Assembly (NCBI GenBank): GCA_023270095.1
Contig: JAGLSJ010000014.1
Coordinates: forward strand, 1 to 12,178
Direction of reading: 5' to 3'
Length of the DNA stretch: 12,178 bases
Origin: Minisyncoccota bacterium
Lineage (GTDB): Bacteria; Patescibacteriota; Minisyncoccia; JAHIHE01; JAGLIN01
Positions 1 to 8,007 of the stretch are shown here, one piece after another. Both the position numbers and the translations under genes were made by a program. Below the pieces are notes generated by a model, which ran no database searches, was not told where the DNA came from, and saw only the letters and a program-made list of their open reading frames with translations. Within the stretch, counting starts at the first letter, position 1. Each line of letters starts with the position of its first letter.

Positions 1-1029
1 AGTGTTGTAGATAAGATGCTTTTTGCTCGTCATTTAAGAGTTATGCTTAAAGCAGGATTACCATTTTCTAGGTCAATCACGGTTTTGTCTGAGCAAACTA
101 ACAACGCATATTTTAAAGAGGTTTTGTGTTCGGTCAAAGAAGATGTGCAGAAAGGAAATCAGCTTGCCGATAGTATCGCTAAATTTCCAAAGGTTTTTGA
201 CACTCTTTTTGTGAATATGATCAGAGTTGGAGAGACGAGTGGTAATCTTGAAGAAGTTCTGGATTTGCTTTATATCCAGCTCAAAAAAGAGCATGATTTG
301 ATGTCGCGTGTCAAAGGAGCAATGACCTATCCAGCAGTTATTATTTTTGCAATGGCTGTTGTTGGTATTTTGATGATGGTTTTTGTTGTCCCTTCTCTTT
401 TGAATATATTTAAAGAAACTGGAACTGAACTTCCTTTTACTACTCAAGTAATTGTATTTATTAGCGAAACTCTCCAGCATCAAGGATTATTATTACTCGC
501 TATGTTTATAGCTTTTGTTGTATTATTTTTTCGATCTATAAAAACAAAAAAAGGAAAAAAATCGTTTGATTATTTTTTATTACATCTGCCAACAATTGGA
601 AAAATAGTTGCCAAAGTGAATATGGCTCGATTTTCCAGAACGCTTAGTTCGATGATTGGAAGTGGGACTTCAATTGTAGAAGCCCTTGAAATTATTTCTG
701 ATACGCTTGGTAATACTTATTATAAGGAATCAGTTAAAGATGCTTCTGAAGAAGTACAAAAAGGAATTGCCCTAAGTGAAATTGTTCGTAAATATGATAA
801 ACTCTATTTTCCTTTGATGATGCATATGATTGAAGTGGGAGAAGAAACTGGTACTTTGCAAAATACGCTTGAGCAGGTTGCTGAATTTTATGAAGATGAA
901 GTAGAGCAGATTACTTCTAATATGTCTTCTATAATTGAGCCAGTTTTAATGCTTATGATTGGTGGCGCGGTGGGGTTTTTTGCAGTGTCTATGATTCAAC
1001 CAATGTATTCAGTTATGAATAATGTATAA
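1..1029 (+). CDS. pilC: Type IV pilus inner-membrane platform protein PilC (type II secretion F family), 5' partial
   Basis: This is the polytopic inner-membrane platform of the type IV pilus, which couples the assembly and retraction ATPases to pilin insertion. The frame is open to base 1 (codons S-V-V-D-K precede the ATG at 16), so I treat the gene as cut by the window; families of this type usually have more residues before this point. Numbering from the ATG at 16, two T2SSF repeats are visible, roughly residues 5-127 and 203-330. Each carries the family signature: MIRVGETSGNLEEVL at 68-82 and MIEVGEETGTLQ at 271-282. Predicted membrane segments lie near 108-129, 157-172 and 307-328, the last beginning with the conserved IEP. 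The next pilus gene starts 43 bp downstream without a terminator, so co-transcription is likely. The family call is secure; only the start is unknown. Confidence 0.95.
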   Translation, partial: SVVDKMLFARHLRVMLKAGLPFSRSITVLSEQTNNAYFKEVLCSVKEDVQKGNQLADSIAKFPKVFDTLFVNMIRVGETSGNLEEVLDLLYIQLKKEHDLMSRVKGAMTYPAVIIFAMAVVGILMMVFVVPSLLNIFKETGTELPFTTQVIVFISETLQHQGLLLLAMFIAFVVLFFRSIKTKKGKKSFDYFLLHLPTIGKIVAKVNMARFSRTLSSMIGSGTSIVEALEIISDTLGNTYYKESVKDASEEVQKGIALSEIVRKYDKLYFPLMMHMIEVGEETGTLQNTLEQVAEFYEDEVEQITSNMSSIIEPVLMLMIGGAVGFFAVSMIQPMYSVMNNV

Positions 1030-1072
1030 GACTTGTTGATTATTTCGAGTCTAATAAAAATAAAATAAAATT

Positions 1073-3301
1073 ATGTTTGAAGAATGTAAATTTTCTAACA
1101 AAGGTTTTTCGTTAATAGAAGGAGTAATTAGTATTGCAATTTTTTCTATTATTTTTTTGTCTTTAATCTCTTTGTTTAGCGTAATCTTTAACTCTGTTAG
1201 AAATAATAAAGCGGAAAGTAGCGCGAATATGATTGCCCTAGAACAACTTGAAATTATTCGTGGTATGAGTTTTGATAATGTAAGAACTGATACAGGATGG
1301 ACTCCTCCTGGAGAGCTTGCTTCTGAAAAAAATATAAATAGAGCTGGATATAATTTTACAGTCAAGATTGATGTTGGCTGGGAAGATGATGCTTTTGATG
1401 GATTGAGTCCAGCGGATACTTTTCCATTTGATTATAAAAATGTTCGAGTTAGGGTAGTTTGGAAAAATCCTATCACAAATTCGGAAAGTACATTGGCAAT
1501 GAATACAAATGTTGTTCCAGAAGGAATTGAGGGCTTAAGTCTTGGGAAAGGTGGAATTTTAGTTAAAGTTTTTGATGCTTCTGGTACAGTTATTTCAGGC
1601 GCAACAGTTGACATTGATAGCGTTTCTGAAAGTTATTCAATAACTGGACTTACCGATTTAAATGGTAATTTATGGATTCCTGATTTAGAGCCTTCTGATG
1701 ATTATCATATTGTAGCTTCAAAAACTGGATATAATTCTGATCAAACATATGCAATTAATGACGATGATACTTCTGAGGACTACAATCCAATTCCGACAAA
1801 ACCAGATGCCCTTGTTATTTCTGAAGAGATTACAGAAATTGGTCTGGCAATTGATTTATTAGGTGGTTTAAATCTTCAAACGGTTAATTATAATAATCCA
1901 CAAAATTGGTTAGCGAGCGATGATATTGGTACAGAATTTCAAAGAGAAGCTTCTATTTATATAGATGGTTCAGATAATTTGTTTATTGCTTGGCTTGATG
2001 GTCGGAGTGGAACAGACCGAATTTATGCTCAGAAATATAGTTATAATAGTGTAGCTGGTTTATATGAAAAGCAGTGGAATGACGATATAGAAATTACTAA
2101 CGGTCTTGATAAAACCTTGCCAGAAGTAAAGGCATATTTAGATAAATTTTATGTATCTTATGCCACTCAAGAAACAGGAAATATGAGAGTGATGTTTGAA
2201 AAATTCAACTCAAGTGATGGAAGTTTAGTATGGGGACCAGAAGTAGTAAGTGGTAGTTCGAATCAAATTAATTCTGATTTAGTAATTGATTCAATGGAAA
2301 ATGTTTATATTGTTTGGACGGATGATATAAATGGAAATTGGGATATTTATGTCAAAAAATTTGATTCAAGTGGAGCAGTCGTGTGGGGTACAGATTTAAA
2401 AATTAGTAGTGATTTAATTTCACTAAATCAACTAGATCCGAAAATTGTGGTTGATGATGAAGATAATTTTTATGTAGTTTGGGAAGAAGTGGTTACTGGT
2501 GATTCAGACATTTATTGGGCAAAATTTGATTCAAATGGAGGTGTTCTATTTGCAGAAACGAAAGTAAACTCAGATAGCTCTTCTCTTGATCAATATGAAC
2601 CAGACATAGTTTTTGATGGGACTGATTATTTTTATATCTCGTGGTCTGATGAAAGAAATTCTCAGCCAGATATTTATGCTCAGAAATTTGATAAATCTGG
2701 TAATGTTATGTGGGCAAGCTCTGATATAAAAATTAATGACGACACTCTTCCTGACGCTTGGAGGACGAAATCTGCCGTTGCATATTCTGGCAATATATTA
2801 TATTTTTCTTGGGAAGATGATCGAAATGGAGATGCAGATATATATTCTACAAAATTTGATTCTGCTGGAACAAAATTATGGACTTATGATCTTATTATGA
2901 ATAGTGTGGCCACAGGTAGTCAAGAAGCTCCTGATGTAGTGGCTGATTCACTAGGTTATGGCATTACAGCTTGGGAGGATGATAGAAGCGGAGAATATTT
3001 TCTATATTTTTCTAGATACAAAGATTTAGGATTTTATATTCGAGCTTCAAACCCAATTACGGTAACAGGGGCGAAACTTAAGGGAACATATTTTGATGGC
3101 GTAGATTTCTTGCCGATATATAAATATTTAGAAGAGTTTACCAGCGATGTTAGTGGTTTTATAAATATTTCTGAAATTGAATGGGATAATTATAGTTTTT
3201 CTACCGATGAATTTCATACTATTATTTCAACTGATCAGCCTGAGCCGTTGGTCGTTGCTCCTGGAGCAACAGAAAATGCGGTAATTAATATAGAACCCTA
3301 A
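1073..3301 (+). CDS. Giant pseudopilin: class III prepilin N-terminus + carboxypeptidase-regulatory-like domain + seven-repeat beta-propeller
   Basis: A 742-residue minor pilin-like protein, several times the usual pilin length. The N-terminus has a short basic leader ending K-G at residue 11, then FSLIE: predicted prepilin peptidase cleavage is after G11, with Glu at mature position 5, followed by a hydrophobic helix to about residue 40. Residues 161-230 (GILVKVFDASG onward, then TDLNGNLWIPDLEPSDDYHI) resemble a carboxypeptidase-regulatory-like beta-sandwich. Residues 292-648 contain seven repeats starting near 292, 350, 401, 456, 510, 566 and 620 (spacing 51-58). The typical pattern is a D-x-x-[DN]-x-[FY]-Y-x-x-W strand, an acidic turn such as DDRNGD, then DIY-x-x-KFD-x-x-G-x-x-x-W. 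Seven such units suggest one seven-bladed propeller. A C-terminal beta-rich tail (about 655-742) follows. The leader before the ATG is AT-rich with no SD site. It likely acts at the pilus tip as an adhesin-like subunit; ligand and role are inferred. Confidence 0.85.
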   Translation: MFEECKFSNKGFSLIEGVISIAIFSIIFLSLISLFSVIFNSVRNNKAESSANMIALEQLEIIRGMSFDNVRTDTGWTPPGELASEKNINRAGYNFTVKIDVGWEDDAFDGLSPADTFPFDYKNVRVRVVWKNPITNSESTLAMNTNVVPEGIEGLSLGKGGILVKVFDASGTVISGATVDIDSVSESYSITGLTDLNGNLWIPDLEPSDDYHIVASKTGYNSDQTYAINDDDTSEDYNPIPTKPDALVISEEITEIGLAIDLLGGLNLQTVNYNNPQNWLASDDIGTEFQREASIYIDGSDNLFIAWLDGRSGTDRIYAQKYSYNSVAGLYEKQWNDDIEITNGLDKTLPEVKAYLDKFYVSYATQETGNMRVMFEKFNSSDGSLVWGPEVVSGSSNQINSDLVIDSMENVYIVWTDDINGNWDIYVKKFDSSGAVVWGTDLKISSDLISLNQLDPKIVVDDEDNFYVVWEEVVTGDSDIYWAKFDSNGGVLFAETKVNSDSSSLDQYEPDIVFDGTDYFYISWSDERNSQPDIYAQKFDKSGNVMWASSDIKINDDTLPDAWRTKSAVAYSGNILYFSWEDDRNGDADIYSTKFDSAGTKLWTYDLIMNSVATGSQEAPDVVADSLGYGITAWEDDRSGEYFLYFSRYKDLGFYIRASNPITVTGAKLKGTYFDGVDFLPIYKYLEEFTSDVSGFINISEIEWDNYSFSTDEFHTIISTDQPEPLVVAPGATENAVINIEP

Positions 3302-3320
3302 TTAAAAGTTATAAAATAAA

Positions 3321-3950
3321 ATGGATAATCTAATTAAAATATTTAATCTCAGGTTTTGTAATAGATCGGGGTTTAGTATTATTGAGAGTATTATTGTTGT
3401 AGCAATATTTTCCATAATGATGTTAACTATCAGTCTTTTTTTCTCGAATCTTTATAAGCAACATTCCGTTGATGTGTCGCGAATTGAGGGAGTAGGTATT
3501 GCAGGAAGAGCAATCGAAAATATGAGTGTTGAAATGAGAAAAATGAACAGAGCAGAAAGCGGTACTTTTTTTATTGAAAGTGCTGAGGATCAAATTTTAA
3601 TTTTCTATTCTGATGTTGATAACGATGATGCAACTGAAAAAATCAAATATTATTTAGATGGAACTGATTTAAAAAGAGATACTATTGAACCTGGAGTTGG
3701 TCTTGATTATTCAGGACTTCCTGTTACAACTGTCGTTGCTAGTTTTGTAAAAAATGGAGCTGATCCGATATTTCGATATTATGATGAGAATTATACCGGA
3801 ACACAGAGCGCGCTTTCTTCTCCTGCAAATGTTACCTTGGTTAAAGTGATTGAAGTTTCAATTTATATAAATACAAAAAATTTAGATAGTCAAAGAACTG
3901 TTTATGCAGAAACAAAGATAAGTCCTAGAAATTTGAAAAATTTCAATTAA
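3321..3950 (+). CDS. Type IV minor pilin / pseudopilin (PilW- or GspJ-like)
   Basis: A 209-residue prepilin. The leader of 17 residues ends N-R-S-G, followed by FSIIE: predicted cleavage after G17, mature residue 1 is Phe, and the conserved Glu falls at mature position 5 (residue 22). The hydrophobic assembly helix runs to about residue 43. The globular part has the look of PilW/GspJ-type minor pilins: a long amphipathic helix with MRKMNRAESG near 72-81, then FYSDVDNDDATEKIKYYLDG, the pattern where the chain reports a bond between a calculated value and its strand pair in these families. It starts 19 bp after the giant pseudopilin and no SD is visible. I infer that it primes pilus assembly or sits in the tip complex with its two pilin-like neighbours. 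The exact subfamily is not certain. Confidence 0.85.
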   Translation: MDNLIKIFNLRFCNRSGFSIIESIIVVAIFSIMMLTISLFFSNLYKQHSVDVSRIEGVGIAGRAIENMSVEMRKMNRAESGTFFIESAEDQILIFYSDVDNDDATEKIKYYLDGTDLKRDTIEPGVGLDYSGLPVTTVVASFVKNGADPIFRYYDENYTGTQSALSSPANVTLVKVIEVSIYINTKNLDSQRTVYAETKISPRNLKNFN

Positions 3951-3962
3951 ATATTTTTTTAG

Positions 3963-4089
3963 TTGTCATTTCGAATCCCAATAGGGTGAGAAATCTGTGA
4001 ACTATGCTATATCAGAAATAATAAAGATTCAGGTGAGGCCTGTTTAGCTTATAGTTCTCTCAGTCGTTATCACTTCTTCGAGATGACAA
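3963..4089. repeat. MITE-like inverted-repeat element inside the pilus operon
   Basis: The left end reads TTGTCATTTCGA (3963-3974) and the right end is TCGAGATGACAA (4078-4089). The reverse complement of the right end, TTGTCATCTCGA, matches the left end at 11 of 12 bases. Further inside, the reversed right arm carries AGTGATAACGAC followed by GAGA, the same string as the single-ended copy at 10802-10858, so the element belongs to a dispersed family in this window. It has no open frame of useful length. It lies between the second minor pilin and the PilX-like gene, is 127 bp long, and does not interrupt a gene. Read-through RNA could fold it into a long imperfect hairpin that affects expression of the distal genes. 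Confidence 0.7.
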
Positions 4090-4129
4090 ATTAGTATTTC
4101 GTGGTTTAAGATAATTTAATTTTATATAT

Positions 4130-5563
4130 ATGTTTAAGTTAAGCTGGTATAAAAATCAATCGGGAATGATTATTCCTTTGATATTAGTAATGACTTCGAT
4201 ATTATTGATACTTGCTGTTTCTTTGATGACTTGGACGCTTTCAAGTAGAAAGGATGTAAAAAGAAAAATTCAAAAAGTTCAGTCTTTGCAGGTTGCGGAA
4301 GCAGGAGTTAATTATTATAAATGGCATTTGTCTCATAATAGTTCTGATTTTATGGATGGGAATGATTGGTGTTGTAATAATAATCCCGCTTTGACTTATG
4401 AAGATTGTTCAAATGTTTGTGGACCTTATGAACATGAATACAAGGATTATAATGATAATGTAGTGGGGGAATTTTCTCTCAGAATTACGCCCGCAGAAGT
4501 CGGGTCGACGGTGGTTGCCGTTGAATCTTCTGGAGTTGCCTATGGTAGTAATAACATAACAAAGAAAGTGTCTTCTTATATAGGAAAAAGATCTTTAGCT
4601 GAGTTTAGCTTTCTTTCTGCATCTCCAATTTGGATTGGGGGAGATGAAGGCACTTCTGGTCCACTGCATTCAAATGGAGGAATTAGATTTGACGGAACAT
4701 CTACTGCTGAAGTGACTTCGGCGGTGGCAACATATAATTGCTCTTCAGCTTCTCATGGTTGTTCTGGTGTTAAAGATGGGATTTGGGGGACTGGAGGTCC
4801 TGACACATTTTGGCGTTTTCCAGTGCCTGTTACAGATTTTGATCTTTTTAGTGTGAGTTTGGCAAATATGAAAATAGACGCCCTAACTGATGGTATATAT
4901 TATGATGATAGTGGGGATGAAGGATATTTTATTGAATTTTTATCTGATGCAACTGTTGACATTTATACTGTTGATTCGTTAGAATCTAAAATCTGGTATT
5001 ATAATTATGAAAGTGGAAACTGGAAGAAGGAAGCGGAAGAAATTCAAAGTAAAACATTGTTAGGAAATTTTGCAATGCCAAGTAACGGATTGATTTTTAT
5101 TGAAGACGATGTTTGGGTGCAAGGGTCAGTTAATGGAAAGGTGACTTTAGCAGCCGCGAGATTCCCAGAGAATGCAAATAATTATGCAAGAATAAGAATA
5201 AATGGTAATATAAATTATATAGCTCGTGATGGAAATCATAATCTAGGCTTGATGTCTCAAGGGGATGTTTTAGTTCCTCGACACGCGCCTGCTGATTTGA
5301 CGATTGATGCTATGATGCTTTCTCAAAGAGGGCATGTCTATTATAGATATTATGATACTCATAGTATAAAAAATAGTATTGAAGTTTATGGTGGCATAAT
5401 AACTAATTTATTTTGGACTTGGACTTGGGTTGACGGATCTATGACAACACTTGATGGTTATAACACTACAAATACTATCTATAATAATAATTTGACTTTT
5501 AATCCTCCGCCTTCTTTTCCAACATCTGAAAATTTTGAAGTATTGTCATGGAAAGAGGAGTAG
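4130..5563 (+). CDS. PilX-like pilus assembly protein with long beta-rich C-terminal domain
   Basis: A 477-residue protein. The N-terminus KNQSG-MIIPLILVMTSILLILAV looks like a PilX N-terminal segment: a short basic leader ending in G12, a single hydrophobic helix (about 13-34), then AEAG at 57-60. Like other PilX-type proteins it lacks the pilin Glu at mature position 5. The remainder is mostly beta-rich. GPLHSNGGIRFDG (177-189) and an EDDVWVQGSVNGKVTLAA stretch (325-342) resemble the repetitive, possibly solenoid domains of large PilX-like proteins. Cysteines cluster at 81, 82, 93 and 97 and again at 204 and 211, which suggests disulfides or a metal site outside the membrane. It follows the repeat element at 3963-4089 and has only an AT-rich leader. 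It probably joins the tip complex with the two pseudopilins. The N-terminal call is firm; the C-terminal function is not known. Confidence 0.8.
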   Translation: MFKLSWYKNQSGMIIPLILVMTSILLILAVSLMTWTLSSRKDVKRKIQKVQSLQVAEAGVNYYKWHLSHNSSDFMDGNDWCCNNNPALTYEDCSNVCGPYEHEYKDYNDNVVGEFSLRITPAEVGSTVVAVESSGVAYGSNNITKKVSSYIGKRSLAEFSFLSASPIWIGGDEGTSGPLHSNGGIRFDGTSTAEVTSAVATYNCSSASHGCSGVKDGIWGTGGPDTFWRFPVPVTDFDLFSVSLANMKIDALTDGIYYDDSGDEGYFIEFLSDATVDIYTVDSLESKIWYYNYESGNWKKEAEEIQSKTLLGNFAMPSNGLIFIEDDVWVQGSVNGKVTLAAARFPENANNYARIRINGNINYIARDGNHNLGLMSQGDVLVPRHAPADLTIDAMMLSQRGHVYYRYYDTHSIKNSIEVYGGIITNLFWTWTWVDGSMTTLDGYNTTNTIYNNNLTFNPPPSFPTSENFEVLSWKEE

Positions 5564-5600
5564 GATTTGTTTTATAAAAATATAGAAATTTAATTAATTT

Positions 5601-5620
5601 TTATGAGTAAATGATATAAT
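5601..5620 (+). promoter_or_regulatory. Possible extended -10 promoter upstream of pilM
   Basis: TATAAT lies at 5615-5620, preceded by TG at 5612-5613, giving an extended -10 (TGATATAAT). No good -35 hexamer is visible at 16-18 bp. The -10 sits inside an inverted repeat (AGTAAAT near 5605, ATTTACT near 5623). It would give a leader of about 44 nt before the pilM ATG. This could let pilMNO be expressed apart from the pilin genes, whose last stop is at 5563. In such AT-rich DNA, chance matches are common. Confidence 0.4.
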
Positions 5621-5670
5621 ATTATTTACTTGTAGCGATTTATTAGCGTTGTAAACTAATTTACTAATTT

Positions 5671-6732
5671 ATGTCTATCTTTAATAGCAAATTAGAAACT
5701 TTTGGACTTGATTTAAGTGATCGTTCAATTAAAGTTGCTCAATTTAAAAAAAGGCGAGATAGATTAAAACTTTTTTCATATGGGAGATGTGATATTCCTG
5801 AGGGATTAATAGTAAATGGAGAAATAAAAGATGAATTGGAGGTTGCAAGGCTTATTAAAAAAACATTAAGAACTGCTAATATAAATCCTATAAAATCAAA
5901 GTTTGTTATTTATTCAATTCCAGAGCCAAAGGGATTTATCCGTGTTATAACAATACCTTTTACTAAAGAAAATGATATTGAGCAAGCAATTATGTATGAA
6001 GCTGAGCAACTGTTTCCTATAGATGTCGAAGAATCATATATAGATTGGCAAGTATTGTCTTCAAATAAAAAAGAAATGAAAGTTATTGTTGCCGTTGTTC
6101 CAATGATTTTGGTAGATTCTTATTCTAGTGTGATGGTATCTGCTGGATTAAGCCCAGTTGCAGCTGAGATAGAATCAATCGCTATAACAAGAAGTTTAAT
6201 TAGTAATAATAAGTCTCCAAGACCTATACTTGTTATAGATCTTGGAAAAGATAGAACTAGTTTTATAATTTTTAAATATCCTGCAGTTCAATTTACAGCT
6301 AGTATTCCTGTTTGTGGAAATGAGTTTATTGCTGCAATTTCTAAAAAACTTAATATAAGTGAACAGAAAGCAGAAGAAATTAAAACGAAATGTGGTCTTA
6401 ATTTCCAGGGAGAATGTAAGGAAGTATTTAAGGCGATGCAACCTTCTTTATATGAAATGATAAGATATATAAACAAGTTAACATCTTATTATAAAGAGCA
6501 TTTTGATTTAAATGGTGATATTTCGAAAGTGATAATTTGTGGAGGTGAATCGAAGATGGTAGGATTGAGTTCTTTTTTATCTTTACAAATTAAGAAGGAG
6601 ATTGAAAAGGGAAATCCGTGGATCAATATAACTTTCGAAGAAGGCAAGGAGATTCCTCTGATTTCTAGAGAAGACTCTCTAGTTTTTGTTACTGTTTTGG
6701 GGTTGGCAATAAGAGGAGTGAAGGAGTTTTAA
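5671..6732 (+). CDS. pilM: Type IV pilus assembly protein PilM (actin-like ATPase)
   Basis: A 353-residue cytoplasmic actin-like protein that binds the N-terminal tail of PilN and links the cytoplasmic side to the PilN-PilO membrane pair. The nucleotide-binding signatures are in order: phosphate-1 loop FGLDLSDRSIKVAQ (11-24), phosphate-2 loop LVIDLGKDRTSFIIF (187-201) and the adenosine motif VIICGGESKMVGL (287-299). The segment ending EAEQLFPID (110-118) is the conserved PilM helix. Length matches the family. There is no membrane segment. The ATG follows an AT-rich leader without an SD site. The gap to pilN is 7 bp, so translational coupling is likely, although the AGGAG at 6722-6726 lies 13 nt before the pilN ATG. 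Confidence 0.95.
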   Translation: MSIFNSKLETFGLDLSDRSIKVAQFKKRRDRLKLFSYGRCDIPEGLIVNGEIKDELEVARLIKKTLRTANINPIKSKFVIYSIPEPKGFIRVITIPFTKENDIEQAIMYEAEQLFPIDVEESYIDWQVLSSNKKEMKVIVAVVPMILVDSYSSVMVSAGLSPVAAEIESIAITRSLISNNKSPRPILVIDLGKDRTSFIIFKYPAVQFTASIPVCGNEFIAAISKKLNISEQKAEEIKTKCGLNFQGECKEVFKAMQPSLYEMIRYINKLTSYYKEHFDLNGDISKVIICGGESKMVGLSSFLSLQIKKEIEKGNPWINITFEEGKEIPLISREDSLVFVTVLGLAIRGVKEF

Positions 6733-6739
6733 CATTTTA

Positions 6740-7354
6740 ATGTTTAATATGATAAAAATTAATTTATTATCTCCGGATGATAAAATTAGTATTAAATGGG
6801 AAAAGATTAATAGTTTTGTGAAAACTAATATTTTTTTGATTGTGTTTATTCAAATATTGGTTATTATTTGTTTTATAGCTACTATTTTTTATGTTGATAT
6901 TGAGAATAAAAGTGTAGCGAAAAAATTAGAAGATGCAAGATTAAGAACAGAAATAAAAGAACTCGAACTAATCAGAGTGGATGCAAAAAGATATAATCAA
7001 GAATCCAAGGCCTTTTTAGAAATTCAAGAAGGGCAAGTCTACTGGACAAGAGTTTTTAATCAATTAGGTCAAATAACTCCTTCTGAGGTAAAAATAGAAA
7101 GTATAAACATTGAGTCAAAGATTATTACAAATAATATTGGATCTAGTAGCAAAAACACGACAAAGACAGACCTCAACGTTTTTGAAGTTAGAATAAGCGG
7201 AATTTCAAAGAAGAAGGCATCCTTGAAGCAATTTGAAGATAATTTAGAAGAATCAAGTTTTTTTTCTGGCTTTGGATCAAAACCAGAAAATTATGTTAGT
7301 GAAGTGTTTAATTATCTTTTATTCATTGAAAAAGATCTCTTAATTGAGAATTAA
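6740..7354 (+). CDS. pilN: Type IV pilus assembly protein PilN
   Basis: A 204-residue bitopic inner-membrane protein. The N-terminal cytoplasmic tail MIKINLLSPDDK (4-15) contains the INLL motif that docks into PilM. One transmembrane helix lies at about 31-51, followed by a coiled-coil-like stretch (about 55-95) and a small ferredoxin-like C-terminal domain that pairs with PilO. Met1 and Met4 are both possible starts; Met4 (6749) would put the INLL motif nearer the end, as in most homologues. It has the usual family length and lies between pilM and pilO with gaps of 7 and 12 bp. The assignment rests on the motif, topology and position together. Confidence 0.9.
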   Translation: MFNMIKINLLSPDDKISIKWEKINSFVKTNIFLIVFIQILVIICFIATIFYVDIENKSVAKKLEDARLRTEIKELELIRVDAKRYNQESKAFLEIQEGQVYWTRVFNQLGQITPSEVKIESINIESKIITNNIGSSSKNTTKTDLNVFEVRISGISKKKASLKQFEDNLEESSFFSGFGSKPENYVSEVFNYLLFIEKDLLIEN

Positions 7355-7366
7355 TTTTATAGCAAT

Positions 7367-7930
7367 ATGAATCGAATTGAAAAAAAATCTTACGTTAAGG
7401 TATGCGTTTTAATAATTATTGTTATTGCATTAGTTTTTGTCGAGGGTTTATATTTGCCTGAAAAAATTAAAGCTATAAGTTTGGAAATTATTGATAAAAA
7501 ACAAGAAATTAGAGACTTAGATGTTCAAATAGGTAAACTAGAAGACATTAGAAAAGAGTTTAAAGAAATAGAAGACAATAACGATAACATTGAAAAATAT
7601 GTGGTTAATTATTCTGATATGTATGATTTTACTGTCAGTATTGAAGAGATTGCGAAAAAAAGTAGCGTAGAATATGATAGCAGGGTTTTGAGCAAAGAGG
7701 ATACTTTTTTAATAGAAGACTCGTTATTATATTTAGATTATGATATTAATGTTAGTGGAGATTTTAATAAGACAATGGAATTTTTAAGTTATTTGGAATC
7801 TTTGGAATATTATAATAATATTGAAAAAATAACAGTTAGGAGTAAATCGAAGACAGGAAAATATGAGCTGGACGAAGTATCTCTTAATTTTGTCTTGAGA
7901 GTGTATGCGTGGGATGACCGAAAAAAGTGA
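7367..7930 (+). CDS. pilO: Type IV pilus assembly protein PilO
   Basis: A 187-residue bitopic protein with a transmembrane helix at about 9-28, a long coiled coil (about 33-75, rich in E/K/I/L heptads) and a C-terminal alpha/beta domain from about 80. That is the PilO layout, and PilO forms a heterodimer with PilN in the inner membrane. Sequence motifs in this family are weak, so the call depends on architecture and on its place straight after pilN. It ends with TGA, which shows that TGA is a normal stop here. The start has no SD site. No pilP or pilQ follows, as expected if the organism has no outer-membrane secretin. Confidence 0.88.
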   Translation: MNRIEKKSYVKVCVLIIIVIALVFVEGLYLPEKIKAISLEIIDKKQEIRDLDVQIGKLEDIRKEFKEIEDNNDNIEKYVVNYSDMYDFTVSIEEIAKKSSVEYDSRVLSKEDTFLIEDSLLYLDYDINVSGDFNKTMEFLSYLESLEYYNNIEKITVRSKSKTGKYELDEVSLNFVLRVYAWDDRKK

Positions 7931-7970
7931 TATTACAGAGAACTGATTAGTTGTGTCTCTACTATTTATC

Positions 7971-7999
7971 TTACGAAGTAGGTTTAGTATAAATATAAT
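7971..7999 (+). promoter_or_regulatory. Possible promoter for the last gene of the pilus locus
   Basis: TATAAT at 7994-7999 is preceded at 17 bp by TTACGA (7971-7976), a weak -35 that matches TTGACA at three positions. A start about 7 nt after the -10 would fall at or next to the ATG at 8008, giving a leaderless or nearly leaderless mRNA. The 77-bp gap after pilO is larger than others in pilMNO, which fits a separate start. AT content makes this tentative. Confidence 0.3.
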
Positions 8000-8007
8000 A
8001 TAAGATA

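Noticed and set aside
73..483. A 136-codon open frame on the minus strand inside pilC.
   Set aside because: It is antisense to a clear T2SSF gene and its translation is low-complexity (Asn/Lys/Ser runs). It is a shadow of the pilC frame.
1051..1614. Minus-strand open frames of 104 and 60 codons across the start of the giant pseudopilin.
   Set aside because: They are antisense to the prepilin helix and the carboxypeptidase-regulatory-like domain, with no start signals of their own.
6196..6476. Two overlapping minus-strand frames inside pilM.
   Set aside because: They mirror the PilM actin-like core, which has all its nucleotide motifs on the plus strand.
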